A stretch of 64,000 nucleotides of DNA from Gymnorhina tibicen (lineage: Eukaryota; Chordata; Aves; Passeriformes; Artamidae): contig VXAZ01008187.1 of NCBI GenBank assembly GCA_013399875.1, positions 202,692-266,691 of the forward strand, written 5' to 3'. This document shows, piece after piece, positions 23,601 through 36,046 of the stretch; within the stretch, counting starts at the first letter, position 1; each line of letters opens with the position of its first letter. The notes under the pieces were generated by a model, which was given only the letters and a program-made list of their open reading frames with translations, searched no databases and was not told the origin of the DNA. The translations under genes and the position numbers were made by a program.

Positions 23601-26600
23601 TTCCTTTCTAAAATGATGATATACGTATCTGAATTTGATTTTTTAATTTCCTTTATATTTTTAGTATAAGCTTTTGCTAAGCAGATCTCATTGGTTAAAA
23701 AATGAACATAATTAGAAATTGCTTCTCTGCCGCTGTGATTAGTCTTTATCCAGGCTTTTAACAGTGTGAGAATTTCATGTCTTAATGTGTGTGACAACAG
23801 GTAACTGCTACTCTTCAGTGGGACAAAATACCTTTTCTAAATATTTTCAGGCATACAGGGAGAAATTGGGACCAGCTGTTTTATTACCTCCCTTTTTTGC
23901 GGTGCTAACAAGGCAACTTGTTCTTTGTATGCCCCAAATTTAGTATCTCTTACACTGGCATACAAGAATTAATGATAATTGAACATGTGATTTATTGCAG
24001 TATTTTTTATGTTTGGTGAGCAAAGAATTTTATTTAAAATTGAGATTATTAGTACCTCAAGGAAGAGGAAGGAAGAAAAATAGAATATGAAATGTTCTGA
24101 GTATTAATTTTGTAATTCCCTTAAAAAAACCCCCAAACGTCTTTAAGATCTTTTAGAGATCCTGCCTAAATAAGAGAGTTTGGGCCTTCTTTTTGTTAAA
24201 TTTATTTATTTTTTAAATGACTGAAGCACCAAGTTTGTATTCAATTTAGATACATTTCCATTTCTATAGAAAGGAGTAGAACTGGATGATTCTTCTCCTA
24301 TCTCAGATAACAGATAATCCACAATAGATTTGCAAGTCATATTACTTCCTCTCTCCACTTCAATTCACCAACTTCCTAGTTTAGAACAGAAAATTCAGTT
24401 CAGTTATCCATACGTATTTTGTTAGCTGGTTTTTTTTGTTGGCAGTGGTGATGGTGTTTGGGTTTTGTTTTTCTTTGTAATGATATCAGAGTTATAACCT
24501 CAGAACAACATTTGATTATGTTTGGTGTGCTTGAATCTCAGACTACAGACAGTCTTAGTTCAAAAATTCAGTCTTTCACATCTGTCTGATAAATAGCTCT
24601 TGTGACATTAATCAAACTTTATATGATAAAATTTAATATAATGCAAATATCATAATTGTCTTGTTTACTAAATTCGCTGTCTTGAATATTTATTATCAGT
24701 TTATGTGTGTCTGTGTCTTTGTATCTATTTATTATGTCTGTGTTTTTTTCAAAATTGTCTGTGAAAGCCAAGAGAAGACTGAAGTCTGAAATACATTACA
24801 TGGAAGATAGGAAGCAGAAAAGAGAACATTAGCTTGCTTGACCAATTCCAATATAGAAAAGAGATATAGTAATAAAAAAACATTGACTAAAATAATATAC
24901 TTACTCAGGCAAAAGCACTGGCATTAAAATATGAGATTAGCTCTTTAACTGTGGAGACACATAAAATTATGTACATTTGATACAAAAAGCAGAAAAGTGC
25001 CAATCGAGCCACTGAATTTGTGCTCTTAGGCAAATAAAATAAATCTAACTAAGATGTATTGTGAAATCTCTGCAAGGGAGACAAAGAAACAGGAGCTTGT
25101 AGGAACAAGAGAAGCAGGAATCCCTTCAAATGCAAAGCAGTACACATCTCTATCATTGCCAAGCTGTTTCATCATTTTGAGAACAGCCAGTTCAGTTCTG
25201 TGGTGCTGAGGTTGAAATGTTTAATAAAAACTCTTAAGGGGAAGCACTTATTTCAGGAAATGGGCTTTATTTTAAGTTCTCGGTATATGTTATCCACTGA
25301 AGAGTGAAATCTATCTTGGGACAAAGTGGTTTGTACTTTTATTTTCAAATGAAGAAAGATTAACAAGAAGATTATTCCATGAAGGCTGCTGAAGTCACAA
25401 ATGGTTGCTCTGAATGTGTTAAGGTTTGTGGAATATAAGTTTTTCCCAGATGGGAGGTTTAGAATAAGCCTATGTGAACAATTTATATGTGAATGTTTAT
25501 CTTAAAAATCATATAATGTTCACACATGTAGAATACTGGAATTGTAGATTGCACTTTTACTAATGGTGTAGTCTCCCTGAAGAATGCTACACTAAAAATA
25601 TAGTGAGGTATTTTAAGTACCTTCAGGCTTAGAAACCTAGATGTGCCAGCTTTTCATTATGTCTTAAAAGATTTCCAGTTAATGCAATACATTTAAAAAT
25701 GAGCATTATTTTAGAAATTTGAGTCAGTTATTTCTATAAATGACATAATCACCATGAGATTATAGTGCTAGCTATAGCAGATGATTCTGTAGTTATTTAA
25801 ATATTTTGTCTTTTGTCAATGAAGAGTGTTACGCCTTTACTATAAAATTAGTTTTGTTTGGAGTTATTAAATAATTCTCAAATTATTATATTCAGAAAAT
25901 TTTCTCTCACAACTCTTCTAGCATGAACTTGAACCATCAGAGACTTTTTTACAGTTGATTTTAAACTAGTGACAAAACAGTCATGGGGAAAGAAATCTGA
26001 TGTCCCCAATACCGTGATACAGAACTGGAAAGTTAGAGAGTCTCTGTTAGGGAGTCTCTGTTAAGGAGTTATAGCAGGCTTGCATTACAAGATTAGTTCA
26101 TATCTTTCCAACATTCACAGCTGCACTTTGTTTATGTTGATTTTACTTATGAATCCATGTCCACCCTTCATAGAAACTTACAGGAGTATTTATTGTCTGT
26201 GTGACTATGTAAACCTTTTTGATTTTTTCTGTATATAAAACACAGCTTCTCTAATTCAATAAAAGCTGCAAAGTTTTGGCAACAATTTTATGCTAACACT
26301 TATTTTCTGCAGTAAAAAAACTTTTTTCATGTTTTACTATATAAATTACTATATAATTTGGAGCTTCATGCACAAAACTACTGCTTTCTCAGCTTTGTTC
26401 TGATTTCTCTTATAAAAACTATTGCTAATAAAATTAGTTTTATATGAAAATAACGTAGCAGTGTATTGGCTAGTGGATACACCAGCTATTCTTGCAGTAC
26501 AACCAGAAATGCTTAGAGGTGTTGCATATATATGCTGCACAGGAGTTCCTCTAAGGGCAGGGAAAAGGCTCAGTTTTGCACCACATGATAATCATCAAGC

Positions 26601-26636
26601 CTGTGACTGGCTTCACTATGAGTCAGCAAAACCTGT

Positions 26637-26656
26637 TCTTCATCATATGATGAAGA
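26637..26656. repeat. Perfect 20-bp palindrome
   Basis: The ten bases TCTTCATCAT (26637-26646) are followed immediately by their exact reverse complement, with no spacer. It lies about 340 bp before a CR1 copy and is not part of any repeat I recognise. Confidence 0.85.
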
Positions 26657-26992
26657 CATTTGATGCCATGTCATCACACACCATAGTGTCTCATAGTGTT
26701 TCAACTCAGTTGTCGAGAAAATATTAAGAACTAGGAAGTTATAATATAACAACCTCTTAGAAGTATTTCTAATTTCTTTTGGTGTCTACAAATCAACTCT
26801 GACTTTTTTGAGAGCTGGATTTTTAATTTATTTTATTTATTATTTATTATTATGCCAGTGCAAGCTATTTGTACACTTGTGTATAATCTAAAGTGTATTA
26901 CAATACTATGTATAGAAACCTCCCACAAATATTATTTAAATTAATTTTTAAATGAGCCTACTCATAATAAGCAGAAAACACTAATATCATAT

Positions 26993-27806
26993 CAGAGAAT
27001 CAGAGAATCACAGAATATTCTGAGTTGGAAGGCACTCACAAGGATCACCAAAGTCCAACTCACAGCCCTGCACAGGACACTCCAAGAATGACACCATGTG
27101 CCTGAGAGTGTTGACGAAACATTTCTTGAACTCTGTCAGGCTGGTGCTGTGACCACTTCCCCGGGGAGCCTGTTCCAGTGCCCAACCACCCTCTGGGTGA
27201 AGAACATTTCCCTAATATCCAAAGTAAACCTTCCCTGACACAATTTCAGGCCATTCCCTCGGGTCCTGTCACTGCTTACCACAGAGAAGATATCAGTGCC
27301 TGCCCCTCCTCTTCCCTTCATGAGGCAGATGTAGACTGCAATGAGGTCTCCCCTCAGTCTCCTCCAGGCTGAACAGACCAACTGACCTCAGCTGCTCCTC
27401 ATACAGCTGCCCCTCAAGGCCTATCATCATCTTCATAGCTCTCCTTTGGGTGCTCTCTGATATTTTATATACCTTTTTCATACTGTGGCACCCAAAACTG
27501 CCCCCACCACTCGAGGTGAGGCTGCCCCAGTGCAGAGCAGAGTGGGACAATCCCCTCCCTTGCCCAGCTGGTGATGCTGTGCCTGATGCCCCCAAGGACA
27601 CGTCTGGCCCTCCTGGCTACCAGGGCACTGATGACTCCCATTCAACTTGCCATCAACCAGGACTCCCAGGTTCCTTTCCGAAGCACTACTCTCCAGCCTC
27701 TCATTCCCCAGTTTGTACTTACATAACCAGGGTTGCCCTGTTCCAGCTCAGAATCCAGCACTTGCTCTTGTTAAACTTCATACACTTGCCAATCGTCCAG
27801 CCCTGT
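26993..27806 (-). repeat. CR1 LINE 3' portion, antisense, long copy
   Basis: An ~810-bp antisense CR1. It opens with CAGAGAATCACAGAATATTC, then GAGTTGGAAGGCACTCACAA and the GGCCATTCCCTCGGGTCCTGTC block. GAGGTCTCCCCTCAGTCTCC, the CTGCCCCAGTGCAGAGCAGA block and the ORF2-end CTCCCAGGTTCCTTTCCGAA region follow. It belongs to a different CR1 subfamily from the CATAGAATGGTTTGG copies. Several 80-120-codon frames here are by-products of this LINE. It is locally GC-rich relative to intron 1. Confidence 0.94.
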
Positions 27807-28580
27807 ATGTAAGATCTACTTTTCTCTATTCAATGGGATTTGAGGAAAAAAGTAAACTATATTTTGGGTTTTTAATTCAGATTATTCAATAAGTTGATCT
27901 GATGCTTTTGAGGCAGAATTTTGATACTGCCCTTATAACAGTTTTCTTTCATATATCAGTAGTTATTTCAGTTAGCAAAATACTGCACGTGGTACTCTGT
28001 AAGAATTTTATACTCAGTGGACAAGATATTAGGAAGCGATAGTACTTCTGTAATTAATGTGCAATATCTCACAAATATTTTAGAAGCTTTCTCAGGCTTA
28101 AGATTTCACATATTAAGAAAATAAAGCAACTTATGTGGCTTGTATAGGTGCTGTGAGTGCTTACTTTTTTCTGAAGCACTTCTTAGACTCAATTATTTGT
28201 GTGCTGGAAATACATAGAGTGAAACAGCTTGGTGATACAAGCCCTTTAGATTTAACTGAACCCATGGCTTGTGCTGTATATTTCTGAAATAACTGCTTAT
28301 GGACACTTTTTTTTTATCTCATTGTGCTTTGCTGCCTGTCAGGTTCTGGTTTTTTCTGTACCTGCTTTTCTCTTTCTATTTTATTTCTGACAAATTGAGA
28401 TGGAATTTCACATTTTTCCTCAATTCTCTTTAGATGGAAAAAAATAAGAACCACAGAATTGAGGCAGAATCCTCAATCTGAAGATCTTGGTAAAGAAAGA
28501 GAAGGAGAGAGAGGGTAGAAAGTTCCAGTATGGCAAATGACTTGATGAGGAAGGAGATAGATATGTAGCTTTTGAGATTA

Positions 28581-28593
28581 AAAAAAAAAAAAG
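28581..28593. repeat. Poly(A) run
   Basis: An uninterrupted A run of about 13 bases within a purine-rich stretch (28440-28600), not attached to a recognisable retrotransposed gene. Confidence 0.6.
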
Positions 28594-29914
28594 GTGCTGC
28601 TCTTTTGCAAATAAATCATATTTACCCATTTGTGCTTCCCATGCAAAATAAGAGATAAAAGAGATGAGAGAGGTGGAAACAAAGACCCTGCTAAGCATTA
28701 GGGGGCTATTGAATAAGGTAGAAGGAGGCACAGTGGAAGACAAGTAGAGAAAACTGGAACATTTGGTCCCTGTTGGCATTTGGGCTGGAGAAGGAGGCAC
28801 AGAAGAGGTGGTAAAAGTCATCATTCCTTACCTTCTTTGTCACTGGTGACCATGACACAGGCTGTTTTGGTTTGGATATGTTTGTATGCCATGGAGGTCT
28901 TCTGATTGGTGTCTGCCTCTTAAACAGATGCTCCCAGACTCTTGTAGACAAGCTGAGATAAGCTTGTGGGAGACAAGTCTCTAACCTGCTACACTTCCAC
29001 ATTTTGCTTATCCTGACAACCCGTGATCGAACAAGGATCTTTAACATATGTGAAGTGAGTTCTGAACAGACTATATGTGATGGCATACCTTGAAGAACAG
29101 ACATAATGTAAGGGTAAAGGGATCTTTGTCTTACATTTTGATTACAAATAAGGAACAGATTAATTAAATTGACGGAGCCCTGTTAGCACCTACCTGCTAT
29201 AGAACATAGTTATATTTTTTCAGTAGAGACTCAGTTTAGTAACAGACAGATCAACATTTTGTCATGCTTAAGGAAAGTGTTTATAGATCTATTGTATATT
29301 AAATCTTGCACATTTGTTTATATGCTGCACTGGGTCTGGCTGGGAGATTTGACAACTATCAAACCACAAAACTGACACTGATTTAAAGTTTACAATGGCT
29401 TTTTTCATTACATTCTTTAAAAATGAAAGTTTACATTCGTGGCTTTTTTAGCTGGGTATGAAATTTTCATGCAAGATATGTCTGCATCAAGAAAGAGAGT
29501 TTATGTCTTAGTATCTGGGAATTTGGTATGCCCATACATGTCAGAAGTAGCCAGAACTCTCCTTCAGCTGAAGTAGACACACTGGGTATGGAGTGGAGAA
29601 GGCAGATAGAATACGCAAACAGAGAGAAGTGGTTATGAGATTGATGTGCTAAATGAAGAGTGAAGAAAATCAATATATGACAAAGACTGTGGTGAGAAAT
29701 GATGCAAGGAATGGACATGAGAGACGTGCAAAATTGAAAAAGATGAACTGATAGCTGGGCTAGGTAGGTTCAACTCAGTGAAAGTGTTCTTTTAGGATCT
29801 TCATGTAGAAGTACAATGGTGACAAATACATTTTATTCACTAAGATTTTGCTGATTCTGTATAGGAATTCTGTCAGGTGGGTTGCAGTGATTCTTCAGAG
29901 ACACCTTTTTAGTT

Positions 29915-29962
29915 CCCATTAAAACAAAGACCATTATTCCCATTAAAACAAAGACCATTAAA
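29915..29962. repeat. 24-bp tandem duplication (two copies)
   Basis: CCCATTAAAACAAAGACCAT followed by TATT/TAAA occurs twice in direct succession with a 24-bp period (starts 29915 and 29939) and almost no divergence, implying a recent duplication. Confidence 0.9.
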
Positions 29963-32898
29963 AAATTATTTATGGTATAGGCTTAAAGTTGATGTTCTAT
30001 GAACTTTGCAACTAGTGATGCAATCTTTTGAAAGAGATAAAAATGACTGAAGTTAGTAGTGATGCAGAAAACTTTAGAAAGAGAAGGATACTCGAGGAGT
30101 GTTATTCTTCCCATAAACATATTTTCCTTTAGTGGACATGGAACAAAATACAACAAGAAAATGATTATGTCAAATCTTCAAATGTCTTTGAGCCCTGTAC
30201 TAATGAATACAGATTAGATACAGAAGACACAGAAGCAAGACTGTAGAACTGAAGCTTTTGCTAACTTTGGGTATAGTAGGTTGTAAGTTTCCGATTATTC
30301 TAGCCAGTTCTAGTTTGAACTAAGATACCTGCTCTGTTAAAGATAAAGGAGAGAGTGTGAGAGTCTTGAATGTGGCAGAGAGCCCTTTTTAAATCTGATG
30401 ACAGTATAAAACACTTGATAGTTAACATCATTATTTTCATACCTGCCTTTCTCCAAGTATAAAGCTCTTCTCAAAGTTTAGCATATAACATTTTTGAGGA
30501 GACTTAAACAATTGATCTGCAAAGAGGTCTGAAATATTTGTATGTGGAAAAATGTTCTTTGAAGTAGCTTTTTCTCTCTTGTTGTAATTAAAATCATGTC
30601 AGCATTCTCATCTGAACATCTTAAAAAAAGGATAGTGAGTGGTGCCTTTGCAGTGCAGTTGCCTTTTCTGCAGTATAAGAGTATATAAATTGTTTACAGT
30701 ATATGTAAAAATAATTTATTATCTGACTGCATTAGTAAACTGTAGATGCCCATAAAGTATGAAATCTGCCTCACTGTAAAATGTGATTCTGTAGTAACAA
30801 TATTTGGAAAGTATTTAAAAATGACTATCAGATAAAGATTTAAATCCCTTTTTTTGAGTTCTCTTATAGAACTACAGAGAAGTAATCATTAAGGATGATC
30901 AGTATTTTCACAATCTTTTTTGAACAAAAGTGCATAAATATGTTTCTAATATGTTTCATTCACTTAATTGTCAAAAGTGTGTGGATTATAATTAGGGGTT
31001 TCATGATTTTAACATTCAGCCTGATATATTTATTATGCATTTGTCTGCTGTGTTTATGATTCAATTATTTGGCTCTTATCTCTGTGAAGGAAATGTTATT
31101 CCTAGCAATTAACTCACGCTTATCCTTGGGGTTTTATCTTAACAACCACACTCGAGAGATGTCAGCTGCTGAAGGTGACTAAAGATACTATGTAGCCTAC
31201 TTTCAGCTTCACTGGCAACTTTTTCTCATTTGAAATGTATCAGCTGATAGCATGAACAGTCAGCATTTAGTGAAAAACTGAAAAGGGAAAAGGCTCTTTG
31301 TTACTGTGTGCTCAGTGAAAGCATACAGTTAAGCACTGTACACTTGCGTTGTATACTTAGACAACTTGATGAAAGGTGTGTATGTGGCGGCTGAACTGCC
31401 CTAAGCACGCCTGTAAATTTCTTAGTGCATTTAATGGTCTTGGTGCATTCATTTAAAGAGAACATATCTTTGCATGCTCATTTAGTTACTAAGCAGTCAA
31501 GTAAGCATGGAAGTTTTTCTGTGCTAGTTACCCTACTGTTCTCTATTTCTGCCTAAAAATCTTGTCTGAGGAGAAAGAGATGTTCCAAAAGATCTCCAAT
31601 AGACAGCCAGTTTTTACCACCATGCATACACCTGTATGTGTAAAATCTAATTAGAATTTGCATGATGAAAAATAGGTTCAATTCTATCCTTTTATTGTGG
31701 CTCTACAACACTTTCTAGTGGATGTTGAAAAATATTTAGTACGGCAGAGTGCATTATTGACTACAGAGAAGGAAGGATAATGTAAGGATAATGGGGCTTG
31801 CTGACATGTCAAACAATTTCTATCTGATTAATATCACAGTAATAACTTCTGTGACTGTGGACAGAATATGCTGTTGCAGAATTTTGGAGTGTGTATGGGG
31901 CTTGGATTTTTTGTGGTTTTTGTTTTTTTCTTTTTTAACATTTTAATACACATTCATTGTTATGTCACAGCTTTAATTTGGGCTGCCAGGAATGAATACT
32001 TTGTATTCATGTTAGATTGAAATATCAGTGTTAACCAACTAACATAACATTCTGAATCTGGTTCAAGATCAAATCAGAGCCCCCTGGGTCCCAAAATAAT
32101 TTGAAGTAAAATATTCAACCGATCTTATTCTCTGATTAAAAAGCACTTCAGAGATTTCACAATGTCAACAGAACTTAATACAAAACTCTAAGTGTTTTCT
32201 GTCCAGAATATTTCCCACCCATTCCCCAAATAACAGTAGACAGTATCATGGCTCCCATTTTTCTCACAAGTAGTCTAGAGGGAGGAAATTTAGATCCAGG
32301 TTCAGATTTTCAGGAACTTTTTCTAAGGGATCCAAGTTAAGTGGACCTAAACAAGAGTGTTCAGGCAAAAAATCTGTCTCTGCTTCCTGATATGTGTCTC
32401 TGACACACGTAGTGTGTACCATCAAGCTTTCATTTTTGAAACTTGAATGAATGAAATCAAGTCCAGTAAAGAATTTGTTTATGTAATATCTTAATTTTTG
32501 AAAGACAAATGTGACTGCTCAATGAGTGACAATTTTCTGAAAGTTTCTTGTGACTTACAGGTCAAACCACTTGTATTTTTTAGACAAAAGCTACCAAGAT
32601 GACGGTGTCAGAGAACATGTCAGGAGTAACTGCTGGAACATCTCTTTATTATCTTACTTAAGAATTCAAATTTCTGTGCCTTAGCACCAAAGAAAAAAAA
32701 GCAGTATACTAATTTGATTTTGAGATAGTGTGGGATTTGAAATTAATAAATAAATTGGCCTATATTGTTTATGTAATCTTAAATGAGCCTCCAAAAACTT
32801 CAAAAAGTTCCATGAGTGCAAAAATTTGATGGTGGTAAAGTGTAGGTCAGGATGAAAATGGTAGAACAGATAACAGAACGTGGATGTACAGATCTTAT

Positions 32899-32912
32899 TA
32901 AAAAAAAAAAAA
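32899..32912. repeat. Poly(A) run
   Basis: About 14 consecutive A bases in intron 1 without an adjacent retrogene or SINE that I can recognise. Confidence 0.6.
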
Positions 32913-34469
32913 AAGGAACAAATCTGATAAACTAACATTAAAGATCTATGCTTTGAACTTCATCCTAATGATTACTGAACTTCTACAGAAATTACAGTTA
33001 TTCTTTTCTACTGGATTCTGTGATACAGTTTATAGTAATCTTAAGCATCTTGACTTTTTTATGGACCCAAGGTGATAATTTGAGATTATGTTTATATGGA
33101 GACAATAAGAAGTTTGTAGCAGAGAGAGAATGTTTATTAAACCAGGATAAGCTATGAAATAAGCAAGTACCAGATTTTACAGGAGGTGGGGCCAGGTGCC
33201 TTAATTTGAAGAGATTTTTCTCTATGCTAGTGTTTTATAACTGTGTCTGCATTGTTTCAGACCTGCGCTAATTGCTCTAGTCATTTATTTCCAAGTTTTT
33301 GGTCTTGTCTGGGCACAGCTATTCAAAATCTCATCCATTCTCTAAATTCAGACACCTGATTTGTCACTGAATTAATTTTCAATCTGATCTATTAAAATCT
33401 GAACATTTATTTATCTTTCTATATTTCGTTTTAAAACCTCTCTGTTTTTTTCTTGTGTAACTCACTATGAAGAGAAGGTCTAGCAGATGCACTCTAAATC
33501 TCTGCCTATCTCACTGATACTTCTGTTTGAATTGTGAGTGGAATTGATGTAACTTAGATCACTGATCTACCCAGTGGTAATAAAAATAGGATGAGAGGTT
33601 TTGCTGGTTATACTTCGCAGGTTTAGATTAACAGAAAGTTTTAAGTTCTGTGTGAAGAAAAATGTGGTTCTAGATCTGGAAAAAATAAAAAACCAATTTA
33701 AAAAACCCCAAGTCGCAGAATACTTGAATATTCATATCTGTAGTAATTTTCTTTCCCCAGATGAGTTTTGTAGACATGAACACTTTGAAATCATGGATGT
33801 CAGGCAGTAATTTCTATGGCAGAAATTCACAGTGGGAATATAACAGTTTCCCTGTAAAACAGGTTAAAGTGGTGATAGATTTTGTAACTTCATAATTTCC
33901 TTTTTCTTCATATGTCAAGAGAGAGTTGAATCCAGCTTAGCATATGTGCAAGCATAAAATCGGCCTCAGTATTCATGATTAGAAAATCTAATTTAGCTAT
34001 TAGTGATAACTAAGGTTTCATGGCAGCAGGCAGTATAATCATGAATTTTGAAAATTCAGACACACAGTAACTTGTAAACTTGAGTAAGAAAGTTTTTTAC
34101 TCTGCAAGAGAAGAGTGTCTGCATTTGAAACAGGCTATCAGAAATAAGAATTTCTTGTTTCCTTGTTTACATCTGTGTGCTGTATTTGCATTGGCAATCA
34201 GTTGAACCAATGGTGTTTATAGTGGTGTAGCATTAAAAAATCCCATGAGTGTTCTATACATCTTGGGACATATGCCAGCCTAACATACTGTGAAGTCTTT
34301 GCCTTCTTCTGCTGTATAAAGTGTTCAGCAAGCAGTGCACTTGTTGGTGGTTTTGAAGCTACAAACTTCAAGCATTCTATGGGTTTTTTTCCCCCAATAA
34401 TTTCCTTCCCCAAGCAGCACCAAAATCATTGCTGAATGTTTTTCCTTTTATTCTTAAAACAAAGACTAA

Positions 34470-35510
34470 GTGGAGAAGAAAGGATGAAGTGGGGGGAAGC
34501 GCTAGATAAACAAAACCACACAGAGATACAAACTGTAGTAGACATGGGAAAATGGAGACAATGGCAAAGACCAGAGCTCTTCAGCTGTTAATTGATGGCC
34601 CATTTAGAACATACAGGCAGCATTTGGAGAGGACCCATCTGGACTTTGTAACTGATAAGGCAGCAAATATGAAGATTTTGAATATTTGAAGGTGATCTGT
34701 ACGACTGCAAAGTTTAGGAAGAGCTGTTTAGGAGAAGGGGAGTGGGGAATAGTAAGGTGGTGTTAGGAGATAGGTGGAGCTATAAAAAGGGCTGGTTTTG
34801 CATAAACAATGCTCAGTCAGTATGCTTGCCTGGCAGCCCTACACCTGACCACAGCAGTTTATCTTCCTGTTTAATACTCACTGTTTTCCCTGTGCATGAG
34901 TGCTGTAAGGAGCGATGCTAGCAACTGGGGAAACCAGAAGTGAACTTGGAGCCAGCAACTGGAATCAGACTTCAGATGAAGCAGTCCCTGTGTATCTGGT
35001 GCCAGCAAACGGAGCAAGTAAGAGCATCTTCATCAGTAGCTCTGTGCTCTATGGATCTTAGAAGGATTGACAGCTACTGAGTGATCTGGGGTGAGTGAAT
35101 TTGAGGCAGGAACTGGAATCAGACTCTGGGTGAAGGGACACACAGTTTCTCTACCAGCACCTGGAGCAAGCAAGAGTTTCAGCATCAGCTGCTGGTGAAG
35201 GCCTGTGAGTCATTGGTCCTAGGTGCAAGCTGTAGGGATCTGGGTGAAAAGAAGTGAGCGTCTTAGAGTGAGTAGCTGGAGTGGGAACTAGGGTTCATAA
35301 GGCCCATGTGCCTAAGCACCAGTTGCTGGGGGTGACACTGGAGCTTACATTTTCCTCTAACCTGGAGTGTGAGGGCAATATGTGTATAATTTGCAAAGCA
35401 AACTTCAAACTGGCAAGCAAAAACCCCAAGTATTAGACAGAGGGCCTGGGCTGATAATGGAGGCAACTGCAAATTTTTGTGTGCTTGTGAGTCTGGAGAG
35501 TTTCACTAAC
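34470..35510 (+). mobile_element. Unclassified LTR-like element with diverged ~153-bp tandem units
   Basis: A TATA box (TATAAAAA, 34781-34788) is followed about 90 bases later by a TTAATACTCACTG region (34871-34883) that resembles a decayed polyadenylation/U5 segment. Downstream lie diverged tandem units: AACTGGAATCAGAC occurs at 34957-34970 and again at 35110-35123, and GGAGCAAGTAAGAG pairs with GGAGCAAGCAAGAG in the same register. A weaker third unit starts near 35270. The region is G-rich compared with the intron around it. An LTR plus leader repeat is my best guess; a stand-alone minisatellite-like repeat is the alternative. Confidence 0.4.
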
Positions 35511-35556
35511 AAACTTCAGTTATGGTCCTGAAAATAAATTACTTTTTCCTATTGTG

Positions 35557-35724
35557 GGGACAGTCAAACACTGGAACAGGTAGTCCAGAAGGGCTGTGGA
35601 GTCTCCGTCTCAGGACATATTTAAACTTAATTGGATACGGTCCTGAGCGCCTCATTGATGTTGACTCTACTTTAGACTTAGAGGTAGAACTAGACAGTCT
35701 CTAAAGGTCACTTCCAACTCAAGA
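35557..35724 (+). repeat. CR1 LINE 3' end, sense, diverged
   Basis: Sense order of the CR1 tail: ACTGGAACAGGTAGTCCAGA, GGAGTCTCCGTCTCAGGACA, GATACGGTCCTGAGCGCCTC and CTAAAGGTCACTTCCAACTC. It ends within a few bases of an oppositely oriented CR1 tail, forming a tail-to-tail pair. Confidence 0.85.
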
Positions 35725-35726
35725 TA

Positions 35727-36046
35727 GAAACAGAATTTTCAAGGTTGGAAAATCCTCTAAGATCACTGAGTTTAACTGTTAACCTAGCACCACTGTGTTC
35801 ACCACTAAACCATGCCCCCAAGTGCCACATTGAATCCAGAGATGGTGATTCCACTACTTCCCTGGGCAGCATGTTCCAATGCCTGACCATCCTTTTAGTG
35901 AAGATTTTCCTAAGATTCTATCTAAACCTTCTCTGTTGCAACTTCAGACCATTTCCTTTCATCCTGTCACTTGTTATCTGTAAGAAGACACCGACACCCA
36001 CCAGGCTGTAATCTCTTTTCAGGTAGTTGTAGAAAGTGATAAGGTC
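35727..36046 (-). repeat. CR1 LINE 3' part, antisense
   Basis: Antisense CR1 terminus (TTTTCAAGGTTGGAAAATCC), then CACCACTAAACCATGCCCCC, the GATTCCACTACTTCCCTGGG block, CAGACCATTTCCTTTCATCC and TTTTCAGGTAGTTGTAGAAA. At about 36046 the expected ORF2-ward sequence stops and CR1 5'-region sequence in the same orientation begins. Confidence 0.9.

Noticed and set aside
27136..27892. Several 80-120-codon open frames on both strands
   Set aside because: They lie inside, or largely inside, an antisense CR1 LINE; the peptides are translations of CR1 3' sequence, not genes.
28420..29104. Two overlapping minus-strand frames of 132-134 codons
   Set aside because: The peptides are Ser/Phe-rich from a purine-rich + strand and match no family; chance frames in intron 1.
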